From: a virus
Strand: one strand, 5' to 3'
Virus record (IMG/VR): IMGVR_UViG_3300040807_000375
Coordinates: 1-20,829 of that record
DNA length: 20,829 nt
Shown: positions 1 through 7,618 of the stretch, piece after piece
Layout of the letters: the number at the start of each line of letters is the position of its first letter
How positions within the stretch are numbered: position 1 is the first letter of the stretch
Notes under the pieces: generated by a model
The model's input: only the letters and a program-made list of their open reading frames with translations
What the model was told of the DNA's origin: nothing
The model's database searches: none
Program-made: the position numbers and the translations under genes

Positions 1-8
1 AAGAGCGA

Positions 9-323
9 ATGGCATCAAGAGAGGAGCCAAGGATTAGCCGCACCAGTGAGTCGATTCCTGACTATGACGAGAGCAGAGCCCGGACAGAGCACTTAAAGGC
101 AGAGTTGCTTGAGCTTGAGCGTCAGCAGAAAGAGGGCCTGCTGGTTAAAGCTGAAGAGGTCGAACATGAATGGGTTGAGGTAATCACTCGCGCAAGAACA
201 AAGTTACTGGGTATTCCAACCAAGGCAAAACAGCGGATACCAGATTTGGACACAGACGCAATCGGTGTTTTGGATGATATTGTGCGTGAAGCTTTAGAAG
301 ACCTTGCTATTGAAGGGGAATAA
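9..323 (+). CDS. terminase small subunit, Nu1-like (probably 5'-truncated)
   Basis: Likely small subunit of the packaging motor, which recognises the viral DNA end and recruits the large terminase. The 104 visible residues are mostly helical and charged. A YDESRARTEHLKAELLELER segment (residues 18-37) is followed by EEVEHEWVEV and a KLLGIP segment, an arrangement I recognise from the C-terminal half of Nu1-type small terminases. Nu1 of lambda is about 180 residues and has an N-terminal winged-helix DNA-binding domain that is not seen here. The frame is open to the window edge (GAG CGA precede the ATG), so the gene probably starts upstream and ATG 9 may be internal. It lies directly before, and overlaps, a GpA-type terminase, as Nu1 does in lambda. 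No cos site can be seen because the upstream DNA is missing. Confidence 0.72.
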   Translation: MASREEPRISRTSESIPDYDESRARTEHLKAELLELERQQKEGLLVKAEEVEHEWVEVITRARTKLLGIPTKAKQRIPDLDTDAIGVLDDIVREALEDLAIEGE

Positions 324-2166
324 CGCAGTAAAGCTCAGAAAGGCGGCATTTTTGGCGTTTAAGCCGCCAAAGAAGATGACTTTGAGCGAATGGGCGGACT
401 CTCATGCGTATTTGAGCGCAGAATCAAGCGCAGAAGGCGGTAGATGGCATACGCTCCCTTATCAGAAGGGAATTATGGATGCAATTACAGATCCGAGGAT
501 AGAACAGATCACTGTGATGAAAAGTGCCCGTGTTGGGTACTCAAAAATCCTGAACCACGTCGCTGCGTTTCATATCCACCAAGATCCATGCCCGATCATG
601 ATCGTGCAGCCCACGATTGAGGATGCGCAGGGCTACTCGAAGGAAGAGATTGCTCCGATGTTGCGTGACACGCCTTGCTTGCGTGGCGTTGTAAGCGAGG
701 CGAAGTCAAAAGATGGCGCGAATACGATCCTGCAGAAGCAGTTCCCTGGCGGGAGCTTGAGCTTGGTCGGCGCAAACTCACCACGCGGCTTCAGGAGGGT
801 GAGCCGTCGTGTTGTGTTGTTTGACGAGATTGACGGCTATCCCGCATCAGCTGGCACCGAGGGTGACCAGATCAAGCTTGGTATCCGCCGAACGGAGTAC
901 TACTGGAACCGCAAGATTGTGTCGGGCAGTACGCCAACGGTGAAGGATTTCAGCCGTGTGGAGCGCATGTTCCTGCAGGGTGATCAGCGTCGATATTTCG
1001 TGCCGTGCCCGGACTGCGGTCATATGCAGTACTTGAAGTGGGCAAATATCAAGTGGCGAGATGATGATCCCGATACTGCGAGCTATGCGTGTGAGGGATG
1101 TGGTGTGTGGATCCCTGCGTCGAAAAAGCGTTGGATGGTTGAACGCGGTGAGTGGCGGCCCACCGCGCCAGGGAACGGCAAACATGTGTCGTTCCACATC
1201 TGGGCAGCTTACAGCTATAGCCCGAACGCAACCTGGCAGAACTTGGTTGAGGAATTTTTGGACGCAAAGAATGACGCAGAGCAGTTGAAGACGTTTGTCA
1301 ATACGGTCTTGGGCGAGACGTGGGAAGACGAGTATGCATCGAAGGTTGGTGCGGATGCTTTAAGTGAGCGTGCTGCGATTGAGGAGTACCAGCAGGGCAA
1401 TGTGCCGAGTGAGGCTTTGCTGCTGACCATTGGTTGCGACGTGCAGGATGACCGCCTCTCGTTGAGCGTGTGGGGATGGGGTCGCGAGGAGCAGGGTTGG
1501 TTGATTGACCGGGTGAAGATCTATGGCGATCCGTCCCGTGGCGAGGTCTGGAAGCAGCTGGACGAGATCCTGCAGGCGCCATATCCGGGTGATGGCGATC
1601 GGAAGTTGAAACCGATGGTGGTTGCAATTGACTCTGGTGGCCACCACACGGCAGAGGTGTATCAGTATGCAAGAGAGCGGCAGAACCTAGGCGTAGTCGC
1701 GATTAAGGGTATGTCTACGAAGAACAAGCCTCCGATCGGGAAAGCGAGCAAAGTTGACCTGAATGCGAATGGGAAGACGTTGAAGAAGGGTGCTCAGGTG
1801 TTTCCGGTGGGTTCGGACACGATCAAGTCACTGTTGTTCGGCAGGTTGAAGCACAACGACCCTGGTCCGGGCTATTTGCATTTTTATCCAACAGTTGAAA
1901 ATGATTATTTCGAGGAGTTGACCGCAGAGAAACAAATTATGCGATTCAGGAACGGATTCCCCGAGAGGATTTGGGTGAAAAAGAGCAGCGCAAGAAATGA
2001 GGCATTGGACGAATTGGTCTATGCATATGCAGCTTTAAATCGCGTGTATCAGATCAAGGACCGCAGGACGCTATGGGACCAGATGGAGAAGCCACCAGAA
2101 GAGCGCAAGACACGTCGCAGCGTGCAGGCCAAGAAGAGTGGAAGGAGTTTCGTTAATCAGTGGTAA
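304..2166 (+). CDS. terminase large subunit, GpA family (ATPase-nuclease)
   Basis: The motor ATPase and endonuclease that cuts concatemeric DNA and pumps it into the prohead through the portal. The protein resembles lambda gpA along its length (620 versus about 640 residues). The Walker A-like VMKSARVGYSK is at residues 71-81 and the Walker B VVLFDEID at 170-177. A CxxC pair (C235, C238) and a second pair (C263, C266) suggest a zinc-binding insert. The nuclease domain begins at IGCDVQDDRLSLSVWGWG, with acidic candidates D379, D443 (AIDSGG) and D569 (NEALDELVYA). The start is uncertain. The TTG at 304 overlaps the preceding gene by 20 bases. A TTG at 310 with AGAAG nine bases upstream, or a TTG at 352 after AGAAAGG, are alternatives. 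Comparison with the lambda N-terminus favours one of the two upstream starts. Confidence 0.95.
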   Translation: MLLKGNNAVKLRKAAFLAFKPPKKMTLSEWADSHAYLSAESSAEGGRWHTLPYQKGIMDAITDPRIEQITVMKSARVGYSKILNHVAAFHIHQDPCPIMIVQPTIEDAQGYSKEEIAPMLRDTPCLRGVVSEAKSKDGANTILQKQFPGGSLSLVGANSPRGFRRVSRRVVLFDEIDGYPASAGTEGDQIKLGIRRTEYYWNRKIVSGSTPTVKDFSRVERMFLQGDQRRYFVPCPDCGHMQYLKWANIKWRDDDPDTASYACEGCGVWIPASKKRWMVERGEWRPTAPGNGKHVSFHIWAAYSYSPNATWQNLVEEFLDAKNDAEQLKTFVNTVLGETWEDEYASKVGADALSERAAIEEYQQGNVPSEALLLTIGCDVQDDRLSLSVWGWGREEQGWLIDRVKIYGDPSRGEVWKQLDEILQAPYPGDGDRKLKPMVVAIDSGGHHTAEVYQYARERQNLGVVAIKGMSTKNKPPIGKASKVDLNANGKTLKKGAQVFPVGSDTIKSLLFGRLKHNDPGPGYLHFYPTVENDYFEELTAEKQIMRFRNGFPERIWVKKSSARNEALDELVYAYAALNRVYQIKDRRTLWDQMEKPPEERKTRRSVQAKKSGRSFVNQW

Positions 2167-2203
2167 GAGTTAGACTTCGGCATATCAGTCGATAATTCTG
2201 TCG

Positions 2204-2791
2204 ATGGCGATCCCACCGTCCATAACAAGTGGCGTGGATGCGGTGTGGACTGATGCCGAGACCGTTGATGTTTTTGGCGACGCAGTAACTAGCACCACTC
2301 ATACGCTTACTTATTACTTTCGCTTGAACACTGCAGGCGAGGGCGTGACTGCTACTGCGGTTGCGTATAACAGCGGTTGGAAGACCACACTGTCAGCTGC
2401 AGTGACTGGCGCAATGGAAGCCAGTCCTGATTGGTATTTTCAGGCAGTTGCGACAAAGGTCAGCTACGGCACGATTCAGGAGTACAGCCGAGGACAGATC
2501 GAAGTTAAGGCTTCGCTGGCGTATTCCGGCACTCCTGATGCGTTTGATGGAAGAACGCAAGCCCAGCAAGATTTAGACGCTGTTCAAGCTGCAATTCGCA
2601 GTCTGATCAGCGGCGGCGCTGTTTCCGAGTATCGAATCGGTAATCGCAACCTTAAGCGATACGACTTGTCTGAATTGATTGAATTGGAGTCAAGGCTAAA
2701 GTCAGTTGTGGCTAAGGAAAACAAAGCCAAGCTGATCGCTTCTGGACTTGGCGATCCACATAATCTTTACGTTCGATTCGATCGAGGCTGA
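2204..2791 (+). CDS. head-tail joining protein: Ig-like N-domain plus gpW-like C-domain
   Basis: 195 residues sitting where lambda has gpW, between terminase and portal. Residues 1-105 are beta-rich with aromatic strands (LTYYFRL, SPDWYFQAVA, GQIEVKAS) and look like a small Ig-type sandwich. After a DGRTQAQQDLDAV linker, residues 122-172 (AIRSLISGG, YRIGNRNLKRYDL, ELIELESRL) match the layout of gpW, a 68-residue joining protein that binds the portal vertex after packaging. The assignment rests on this pattern plus position. Similar two-part proteins occur next to portal genes in many phages, usually labelled hypothetical. There is a 37-base gap after the terminase, no clear ribosome-binding site, and the stop overlaps the portal start (TGATG). 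The Ig-like part has no known role; capsid or portal binding is a guess. Confidence 0.65.
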   Translation: MAIPPSITSGVDAVWTDAETVDVFGDAVTSTTHTLTYYFRLNTAGEGVTATAVAYNSGWKTTLSAAVTGAMEASPDWYFQAVATKVSYGTIQEYSRGQIEVKASLAYSGTPDAFDGRTQAQQDLDAVQAAIRSLISGGAVSEYRIGNRNLKRYDLSELIELESRLKSVVAKENKAKLIASGLGDPHNLYVRFDRG

Positions 2792-4275
2792 TGGGACTTC
2801 GTACACGATTTCTTAGAAGGCTTGGGTTGCAGCCAATTCCGCAGCAACAGCCTCGTCGCCGCCGCCGCAGCTATGCAGGCGCGATTATTTCGCGACTGAC
2901 GAATGATTGGATGAGTACTCAATCGAGTGCTGATGCTGAGATTCGCAACAGCTTGCGCAAGCTGCGCGATCGTTCCCGCGAAATGGTGCGGAACAATCCG
3001 TACGCAAAGCAGGCGAAACGCACAACGCAAATCAATGTTGTCGGCAGCGGCATCAAACTGCAGTCACAGGTGCAGCAGGTCCGCAGTCGTAAGCCAAGCG
3101 AGGCGATTAACCGGCTGATCGAAGAGAAGTGGAATCTGTGGACTCGCGCTCAGCATTGCGATGTTGCTGGTCGGCACAGTTTCCACATGATGGAATGGCT
3201 GGCGACTGGTGCGCTGCCTGAATCAGGCGAAGCGTTGTTTCGGATCATTCGTCGCCCATTTGGTGGCAGCCGAGTGCCATTGGCGCTTGAGATGCTTGAG
3301 TCCGACGTTTTGGATGAGGAGTATCAAGGCCCGACGCTTGCGAAGAAGAACGAGTGGCGGATGGGCGTTGAGGTCAACGAATGGGGCCGCCCTGTGCGGT
3401 ATGCATTCCTGACTCGTCATCCGGGTGATTACTGGTTCCAAAACGCACCACAGAAAGGAGACAAGCACGTATTTCTTCCTGCAGAGGATGTAATTCATCT
3501 GTTCCTGCCGGAACGGCCTCAGCAGAATCGCGGCGTGCCCTGGTTCCATCCCGTGATGTCCGATGCGCATCAGCTGCAGGGCTATGAAGAAGCTGCAGTG
3601 ATCCGCGCTCGCGCTGGCGCATCGATCATGGGCTTTGTCACGAGCCCTGAGGGCGAGCTTGACGGCGATGATGTCGAAGATGGCCGCCGGATTTCAGAGT
3701 TTGAACCTGGGATGTTCAAGTATCTGGAGCCAGGTCAGAACGTAACGGTCCCAAACATCGACTCGCCTGACCAGCAGTTTGAGATGTTTGTGCGCAATAA
3801 AGTGCGCAGATTTGCAAGCGGTTTTGGATGTAGCTACGAGACTCTGAGTCGTGATTTTTCGGACACGAACTACAGCAGCTCAAGGTTGAGCCTGCTTGAG
3901 GATCGCGAGCACTGGAAGGTTGTGCAGGCTTATCTGATTGAGCATTTTCACAATCGGGTGTTCCGCGAATGGTTGAACCTTGCGGTTTTGGCCGGTGAGC
4001 TGCCGTTCGATGATTACGACACTCGTCCTGAGCGCTATGACTCACCGCGATGGATGGCGCGTGGTTGGGATTGGGTTGATCCACTTAAGGAGGCGAAGGC
4101 TTACCGCGAGATGGAGCAAGCGGGCTACATGACGAAAGCGCAAATTGTCGCGAAACTGGGCGGCGATTTCTACGACAACCTCACCGAGTTCGCGAGAGAG
4201 CAACAAACAGCAGCTGACCTTAATGTTGAGCTTGACAAGGACATCATTGAGCAGCCGCCGGAGGTCATCGAGTAA
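2791..4275 (+). CDS. portal protein, lambda gpB family
   Basis: Forms the dodecameric ring at one capsid vertex through which DNA enters and leaves and to which the tail is joined. The 494 residues begin with a very basic segment (RRRRRSYAGA), followed by a helical region (SADAEIRNSLRKLRDRSREM, RNNPYAKQA) and GSGIKLQSQV. Typical lambda-portal signatures follow: HCDVAGRHSFHMMEWLA, GEALFRIIRRPF, LEMLESDVLDE, the FASGFGCSYETLSRDFSDTN segment and LLEDREHWKVVQAYLIEHFH. Length is close to lambda gpB (533). The ATG overlaps the upstream stop by one base, and the stop overlaps the capsid-gene ATG as TAATG, so translation is likely coupled on both sides. The C-terminal tail after residue 470 is acidic. 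Confidence 0.95.
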   Translation: MGLRTRFLRRLGLQPIPQQQPRRRRRSYAGAIISRLTNDWMSTQSSADAEIRNSLRKLRDRSREMVRNNPYAKQAKRTTQINVVGSGIKLQSQVQQVRSRKPSEAINRLIEEKWNLWTRAQHCDVAGRHSFHMMEWLATGALPESGEALFRIIRRPFGGSRVPLALEMLESDVLDEEYQGPTLAKKNEWRMGVEVNEWGRPVRYAFLTRHPGDYWFQNAPQKGDKHVFLPAEDVIHLFLPERPQQNRGVPWFHPVMSDAHQLQGYEEAAVIRARAGASIMGFVTSPEGELDGDDVEDGRRISEFEPGMFKYLEPGQNVTVPNIDSPDQQFEMFVRNKVRRFASGFGCSYETLSRDFSDTNYSSSRLSLLEDREHWKVVQAYLIEHFHNRVFREWLNLAVLAGELPFDDYDTRPERYDSPRWMARGWDWVDPLKEAKAYREMEQAGYMTKAQIVAKLGGDFYDNLTEFAREQQTAADLNVELDKDIIEQPPEVIE

Positions 4276-6686
4276 TGCCCGCAATGCCGACAGAAGGGAT
4301 GCGCGAAGAAGCGCAGCGTTACAGGGATTGGAAGGAAGAGGGGCGTGAAGGCGGCACTGATGTTGCTGCTCGTCGCGCTTCTCAGATTCTCAGTGGTGAT
4401 GAGTTGAGTGATGAGACCATCGTGACCATGAGCGCATGGTTCGCTCGTCATGAAGTAGACAAGCAGGCTGAAGGGTTCAGCCCTGGAGAGGAGGGTTATC
4501 CATCTCCAGGTCGTGTCGCATGGGCCGCATGGGGCGGCGATGCAGGTAAAACTTGGTCTGATCGACTTGTTGAAGCTATGGATCGTTCAATTGAGACTGA
4601 GCAAAGGGCAGAACCTGATGCTTTGAGTGTTGGTGATTTCGTCAGCTGGAATAGCTCTGGTGGCCGTGCTCGCGGAAAGATTGAGCAAATTGAGCGCGAT
4701 GGTTCAATTGACGTGCCTGATTCTGAGTTCACTGTTAATGGCACCGAGGAAGATCCTGCTGCCTTAATTCAGGTTTATCGCGAGGGCGATGATGGATGGG
4801 AAGCTACTGAGACTAAAGTAGGACATCGATTTAGTACACTGACAAAGATCGAAGCATTACGCGCAATGGAAGTTGATTCTGAAGCGCCAGAAGTTGTCGC
4901 AGAGGAAGAATCCAAAAAGGATTTGACTCGCGAAATTGAAGGCACAAAGTTCCAGCGTGTTGAATCTACAAGTTTCAACATGCTTGATGATCGGAGCATG
5001 GAGTTTCCATTCAGCTCCGAGTATCCCGTGGCTCGTTATTTCGGGAACGAAGTCTTGAGTCATGAGATGGAGTCCGCGAATCTTTCGCGGCTCAACGATG
5101 GCGCACCGCTGTTGTTTAATCATGATCCAGATCGCATGATCGGCGTTGTCGAGCGTGCATGGATCGATGGTGAAAAGAAACGCGGTTACGCAAAAGTGCG
5201 TTTCTCGCGCAATAAATTTGCGCAAGAAGTGCTTGAGGACGTTCGCGACGGAATCCTTCGCGGCGTTTCTTTCGGTTACTCCATCGATAAGATGGAGGAG
5301 CGTAATAATGATTTCGTAGCAACCAATTGGTCGCCCTACGAGGTCTCGCTAGCCGTTATTCCGGCTGACCCTACCGTCGGAGTTGGGCGTTCTTTAGAGG
5401 ACACCAATTCTGAACCTGCGGCTTCAACCGCATCTCCTGAAAACACTGTGACTGAACCTGTCATGGACAACACTCCTGACCTGGAGGTGATCCGGTCCGA
5501 GGCCGTAGAGGCCGAGCGTACCCGGACTGCTTCTATCTCCAAGCTGGGCGAGCGTCATGCTCTGCCTGAGCTGGCACGTGAACTGATCGACGGCGGCAAG
5601 TCTGTCGATGAAGCTCGTGCTGCATTCCTCGAAAAAATCGGCACCCAACCCGTGGAACACAGCATCACCGCCAACGATCTTGGCCTGACCGAGAAGGAGA
5701 CTCGCTCCTTCAGCTTCGTTAAAGCTCTGAACTTCCTCTCTAATCAGGGTGATGCTCAGGCTCGTCGCGACGCCGCCTTTGAAATCGAAGTTGGCGAAGC
5801 CGCTGCCAAGAAGTACGAGCGTTCTTCTAACGGCATCGTTATTCCTAACGAAGTCCTTCGTCGTGACCTCGTCGTCGGCACCCCTACCGCTGGTGGTGAT
5901 CTGGTTGATGATGTGCTCCTGGCTGGCAGCTTCATCGATCTGCTGCGCAACCGTCTGGCAATCGCCCAGGCTGGTGCAACCATGCTGACCGGTCTGCAGG
6001 GCAATGTTTCTATCCCCCGCCAGACTTCAGCTGCAACTGCTTACTGGGTTGGCGAGAACTCTGCTCCCACCGAGTCCCAGCAGGCCATCGACCAAGTGAA
6101 TCTGAGCCCAAAAACGGTTGGTGCTTTTGTTGACTACTCCCGTCGTCTTCTGCTTCAGAGCAGCATTGACGTTGAGGGTATGGTCCGCAATGACCTGGCT
6201 CGTGTGATTGCACTGGAAATCGACCGCGCTGCTATCTACGGCACCGGTTCTTCCAACCAGCCTCTTGGCCTGACCAACGTGAGCGGCATTGGCTCCGAGA
6301 CCCTGACCGGAACCGGCACCTTCGCTGAGTTCATCGCGATGGAAACCGACGTTGCTGCAGCTAACGCTGATGCTGGCGCTCTGCGTTACATCGTGAACGC
6401 AACCACCCGTGGCGGTCTGAAGGGCACCAAGAAGGATGCTGGTAGCGGCGAATTCGTGTTCGCTGATGGTGAGATCAACGGCTATCCCGCGATCGTCTCC
6501 AACCAGCTCGCCAACAACGATGCACTCTTCGGTGACTTCTCCATGTTCATCATGGGCATGTGGTCTGGCCTGGATCTGACTGTGGATCCTTACGCTGGCG
6601 CTACTGCTGGCACCGTTCGCGTGATTGCGCTGCAGGATGTGGACTTCGCTGTTAAGCAGCCTGGCGCCTTCTGCTTCGCCACCTGA
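4275..6686 (+). CDS. prohead protease-major capsid polyprotein with two extra N-terminal domains
   Basis: One uninterrupted 803-residue frame with at least four modules. (1) Residues 1-107 form a helical domain with SDETIVTMSAWFARHEVDK and PSPGRVAWAAWGGDAGKTW, a recurring phage-head domain of unknown role. (2) Residues 117-192 (VGDFVSWNSSGGRARGKI to GHRFSTLTKI) resemble the HVA1/Tudor-like fold. (3) Residues 219-375 are an S78/HK97-gp4-type prohead protease, with probable catalytic H283 (LLFNHDP) and S332 (LRGVSFGYSI); E356 (PYEVSLAVIPADP) is a possible third residue. (4) Residues 397-520 are helical and scaffold/delta-like, leading into an HK97-fold major capsid protein (IVIPNEV, AYWVGENSAPTES, DVEGMVRNDLARVIALEIDR, YGTGSSNQPLGL). 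Protease and capsid are usually separate genes, though fusions are known. The codon switch near Met397 (5463) suggests separate high-level production of the capsid part. Processing sites cannot be read from the sequence. Confidence 0.93.
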   Translation: MPAMPTEGMREEAQRYRDWKEEGREGGTDVAARRASQILSGDELSDETIVTMSAWFARHEVDKQAEGFSPGEEGYPSPGRVAWAAWGGDAGKTWSDRLVEAMDRSIETEQRAEPDALSVGDFVSWNSSGGRARGKIEQIERDGSIDVPDSEFTVNGTEEDPAALIQVYREGDDGWEATETKVGHRFSTLTKIEALRAMEVDSEAPEVVAEEESKKDLTREIEGTKFQRVESTSFNMLDDRSMEFPFSSEYPVARYFGNEVLSHEMESANLSRLNDGAPLLFNHDPDRMIGVVERAWIDGEKKRGYAKVRFSRNKFAQEVLEDVRDGILRGVSFGYSIDKMEERNNDFVATNWSPYEVSLAVIPADPTVGVGRSLEDTNSEPAASTASPENTVTEPVMDNTPDLEVIRSEAVEAERTRTASISKLGERHALPELARELIDGGKSVDEARAAFLEKIGTQPVEHSITANDLGLTEKETRSFSFVKALNFLSNQGDAQARRDAAFEIEVGEAAAKKYERSSNGIVIPNEVLRRDLVVGTPTAGGDLVDDVLLAGSFIDLLRNRLAIAQAGATMLTGLQGNVSIPRQTSAATAYWVGENSAPTESQQAIDQVNLSPKTVGAFVDYSRRLLLQSSIDVEGMVRNDLARVIALEIDRAAIYGTGSSNQPLGLTNVSGIGSETLTGTGTFAEFIAMETDVAAANADAGALRYIVNATTRGGLKGTKKDAGSGEFVFADGEINGYPAIVSNQLANNDALFGDFSMFIMGMWSGLDLTVDPYAGATAGTVRVIALQDVDFAVKQPGAFCFAT

Positions 6687-6691
6687 TTCTC

Positions 6692-6925
6692 ATGAGACTT
6701 GAGATCACACGCAATGTGATGATCAACGGGGAGCCTGTGAAAGCAGGCTCCTTTGTTGAAGTCGAGATAGGCATTGCAAATTTGCTGATTGGCAGCGACA
6801 AGGCGAAGGTTGCTCCTAAAGAGGAACCGAAGCCGAAGCTGGAGATCCAGCAGAAGCCTGTCAAATCAGAACCCAAGCCTGTAGCTCGACGCGGGCGACC
6901 GAAAACCGATTCTGGTGAAGACTGA
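6692..6925 (+). CDS. small basic-tailed head protein with AT-hook-like motif
   Basis: 77 residues encoded five bases after the capsid stop. The N-terminal 35 residues form a compact beta-like unit (RLEITRNVMINGEPVKAGSF, then VEVEIGIANLLI). The rest is a Pro/Lys/Glu-rich, probably disordered tail (EEPKPKLEIQQKPVKSEPKP) ending in RRGRPK at 66-71, which matches the core of an AT-hook, a minor-groove DNA-binding motif. Small proteins of this design, with an rNVMidGkPVkaG-like opening, recur directly after major capsid genes. Their function is not established; roles in head completion or packaged-DNA contact are inference. The stop overlaps the next ATG (TGATG). A terminator-like hairpin lies within codons 13-20. 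No convincing ribosome-binding site is present. Confidence 0.7.
   Translation: MRLEITRNVMINGEPVKAGSFVEVEIGIANLLIGSDKAKVAPKEEPKPKLEIQQKPVKSEPKPVARRGRPKTDSGED
6730..6757 (+). terminator. terminator-like hairpin inside the gene after the capsid gene
   Basis: Perfect 8-bp inverted repeat GGAGCCTG (6730-6737) with CAGGCTCC (6744-6751), loop TGAAAG (or a U-G closed GAAA tetraloop), followed by TTTGTT. It lies 44 bases after the major capsid stop, within codons 13-20 of the next gene. The U-tract is interrupted, so termination would be partial. It could also simply stabilise the 3' end of the capsid mRNA. Confidence 0.45.
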
Positions 6926-7296
6926 TGGCAATTCTTTCTGTGGGGCTTGAAAAGCTTTCCCACTTTGCTTTGGCTCCTACAGCCGAGCGCACTGCAAACT
7001 TGGACGGCACCGCTGTTGACCTTGTTGACTACGAGGGTGACATCGTTGTGATTCTTGACGTTGAGAACGGTGGAACCTCCACCCTTGACGTGAAGATTCA
7101 GTCTGCAGACACCTCCGGTGGTACGTACTCTGATGTTTCTGGTGCTGCGTTCACTCAAGTGAGCACAACGGCCAGCAAGCAGACCTTGGTTTTCGCCAAG
7201 GGTGATGCTAAGCGCTACATCAAGGCTGTTTCGACCACTTCTACTTCAACCCACACCTATAGCATTAACGCTTTTGGTGCCCTGAAGTACGCCTGA
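6925..7296 (+). CDS. putative capsid decoration-like beta-sandwich protein
   Basis: 123 residues, almost all beta-strand in character and rich in Thr, Ser and Asp. A central VVILDVENGGTSTLDVKIQS strand pair is followed by SGGTYSDVSGAAFTQV and KRYIKAVSTTSTSTHTYSI. The scheme (strand, deviation from ideal, DVSGAAFT, KRYIKA) is one I associate with small structural proteins next to phage major capsid genes, often proposed as decoration or head-accessory proteins. It takes the place of lambda gpD in the head cluster but sits after, not before, the capsid gene, and I see no real gpD similarity. Codon use is partly of the C-ending, highly expressed type. A strong intrinsic terminator follows within ten bases of the stop, fitting a protein needed in many copies. 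Confidence 0.6.
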   Translation: MAILSVGLEKLSHFALAPTAERTANLDGTAVDLVDYEGDIVVILDVENGGTSTLDVKIQSADTSGGTYSDVSGAAFTQVSTTASKQTLVFAKGDAKRYIKAVSTTSTSTHTYSINAFGALKYA

Positions 7297-7305
7297 TAAC
7301 GATAC

Positions 7306-7330
7306 GCGCCCGGTCATCCGGGCGCTTTTT
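7306..7330 (+). terminator. intrinsic terminator after decoration-like gene
   Basis: Perfect 8-bp stem GCGCCCGG (7306-7313) with CCGGGCGC (7318-7325), loop TCAT, then TTTTT (7326-7330). It stands ten bases past the TGA of the decoration-like gene and three bases before the ATG of the gpFII-like gene. A strong textbook structure; read-through is required for all downstream tail genes unless another promoter exists. Confidence 0.88.
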
Positions 7331-7333
7331 CTG

Positions 7334-7618
7334 ATGGCATTCACTGAAGATCTAAGCGTATTTTTGAGCACTGCTGATTTCGCAGTGGAAGTGACTGCTG
7401 GCGCGGTGTCTGGTTTAGGAATCTTGGATATGCCGTCAGAGATTATCGCTGATGGCGTAGTACTCACAACCGACTACAAGCTGACCTGCGAAGCCTCAAA
7501 ATTTGGCAATCTGCTGCACAGCGACTCTGTTGTGGTTGGTGGCGTTAATTACACTGTTAGAAGCACGTCACTCGTCGATGACGGTGCTTTTTGCGAGATC
7601 ATGTTGATGAAGGTCTGA
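7334..7618 (+). CDS. head-tail connector, gpFII-like
   Basis: 94 residues opening MAFTEDLSVFLSTADFAVEV, a common start for gpFII-type attachment proteins. Two strand-rich stretches follow (VVLTTDYKLTCEASKFG; SVVVGGVNYTVRSTSLVDDG). In lambda, gpFII (117 residues) joins the completed head to the tail. Size, strand pattern and position in the neck cluster all fit. The ATG lies only three bases after the U-tract of a perfect terminator hairpin and has no Shine-Dalgarno sequence, so it must be read from transcripts that pass the terminator. The stop overlaps the next ATG (TGATG). Confidence 0.72.
   Translation: MAFTEDLSVFLSTADFAVEVTAGAVSGLGILDMPSEIIADGVVLTTDYKLTCEASKFGNLLHSDSVVVGGVNYTVRSTSLVDDGAFCEIMLMKV

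Noticed and set aside
847-1197. Long minus-strand open frames opposite the terminase gene
   Set aside because: They lie fully within a well-supported plus-strand gene, have no ribosome-binding context, and show compositional rather than protein-like sequence.
6652-7158. 168-codon minus-strand frame opposite the post-capsid genes
   Set aside because: It spans the ends and starts of three coupled plus-strand genes and resembles no protein I know; it is an antisense shadow.
7591-7617. Upstream ATG for the beta-rich protein
   Set aside because: It would overlap the gpFII-like gene by 28 bases; the TGATG junction at 7618 matches the coupling used at other gene borders.
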